Positions 14,469 to 14,654 of a stretch of 14,654 nucleotides of DNA are shown piece by piece. Source of the stretch: Lysobacter antibioticus (GTDB taxonomy: Bacteria > Pseudomonadota > Gammaproteobacteria > Xanthomonadales > Xanthomonadaceae); the NCBI RefSeq assembly GCF_001442535.1, contig NZ_CP013141.1, positions 5,618,113-5,632,766 of the forward strand, written 5' to 3'. Below the pieces are notes generated by a model. It saw nothing but the letters and a program-made list of their open reading frames with translations, did no database searches and was not told the DNA's origin. Every line of letters begins with the position of its first letter. Position 1 is the stretch's first letter. A program made the position numbers and the translations under genes.

Positions 14469-14654
14469 ATGTCGGCAACGTGGAGCGCGCGCCGCGAGGG
14501 CGCATGGGCAGTGGCGAAGCACACTTTGGCGCTGGCCTTGGCCGGGGCCCTGGTGCCCACGGCGATGGCCGGGCCGGCACGCAGCTTCTGGACCTCGTTC
14601 GAAGCCGGCGAGCCGGCCGCGGCCGAACCCGCGGCCACGGCGGGGACGAGCGCA
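14469..14654 (+). CDS. Secreted protein, N-terminus only (possibly GH92 alpha-mannosidase)
   Basis: Only 62 residues are inside the window. ATG 14469 follows GGGAGCGGGA. A signal peptide is clear: positively charged start (SARREGAWAVAK), hydrophobic core (LALALAGALV) and a cleavage site after PTAMA. The mature part begins GPARSFWTSFEAGEP and continues into an Ala/Glu/Pro-rich linker. A short segment of the type F-x-x-S/T-F-E-A-G-E/D-P near the mature N-terminus is something I associate with bacterial GH92 exo-alpha-mannosidases, but the catalytic part is missing, so the family is only a suggestion. It is transcribed away from pgaA with about 300 bp between them. Confidence 0.5.
   Translation, partial: MSATWSARREGAWAVAKHTLALALAGALVPTAMAGPARSFWTSFEAGEPAAAEPAATAGTSA

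Noticed and set aside
1..14654. CRISPR array, rRNA, insertion sequence with transposase
   Set aside because: No regularly spaced repeats, no rRNA-like sequence and no transposase motifs seen on either strand.

Overview
The window reads as chromosomal DNA from a high-GC gammaproteobacterium of the Xanthomonadaceae (Lysobacteraceae), most likely Lysobacter or a close relative. The genus is inferred from family-level signals, not from a database match: GC-rich codon use in the right half, a frameshifted gene that looks like an X-type (Xanthomonas-like) type IV secretion effector behind two immunity-type lipoproteins, CTTCTCCCGC-type palindromes between convergent genes, and a full pga operon with a consensus CRP/Clp-type box.

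Left block (1-2431, minus strand). Two paralogous 211-residue lipoproteins lie in tandem, one copy every ~772 bp including promoter, ribosome binding site and the first codons of a downstream gene. Behind the second copy is a zincin-like (HEIDH) gene that resembles an X-T4SS effector. It is broken by two apparent single-base frameshifts and runs off the left edge. The first copy is followed only by a ~40-bp remnant of such a gene. This looks like an immunity/effector locus that was duplicated and then decayed.

Middle block (2468-7021). Base composition is visibly poorer in GC, and the left edge carries gene debris. On the minus strand are an OLD-family ATPase with a TOPRIM nuclease domain and, overlapping its end by 11 bp, a compact UvrD-like SF1 helicase: a Gabija-type (class 2 OLD) anti-phage pair. 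A small three-helix membrane protein follows about 210 bp downstream. The block looks like a horizontally acquired defence island.

Junction (6928-7632, plus strand). A perfect TTGACA -35 box, a strong intrinsic terminator and a second RNA element with two mutually exclusive stems precede an unrecognised 94-residue protein. Three near-identical palindromes, two of them related by a compensatory base-pair change, separate it from the convergent pga operon.

Right block (7643-14167, minus strand). pgaA-pgaB-pgaC-pgaD encode the poly-beta-1,6-N-acetyl-D-glucosamine (PNAG) machinery: outer-membrane porin, periplasmic de-N-acetylase, inner-membrane synthase and PgaD. The PgaD protein carries a third transmembrane helix and a C-terminal TonB-like domain, more than doubling its usual size. 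A near-ideal CRP-family palindrome lies 55 bp upstream of pgaA, suggesting Clp control. Divergently, a gene for a secreted protein begins at 14469 (possibly a GH92 alpha-mannosidase), preceded by a consensus-like promoter overlapped by a 14-bp palindrome and followed by an 18-bp inverted repeat.
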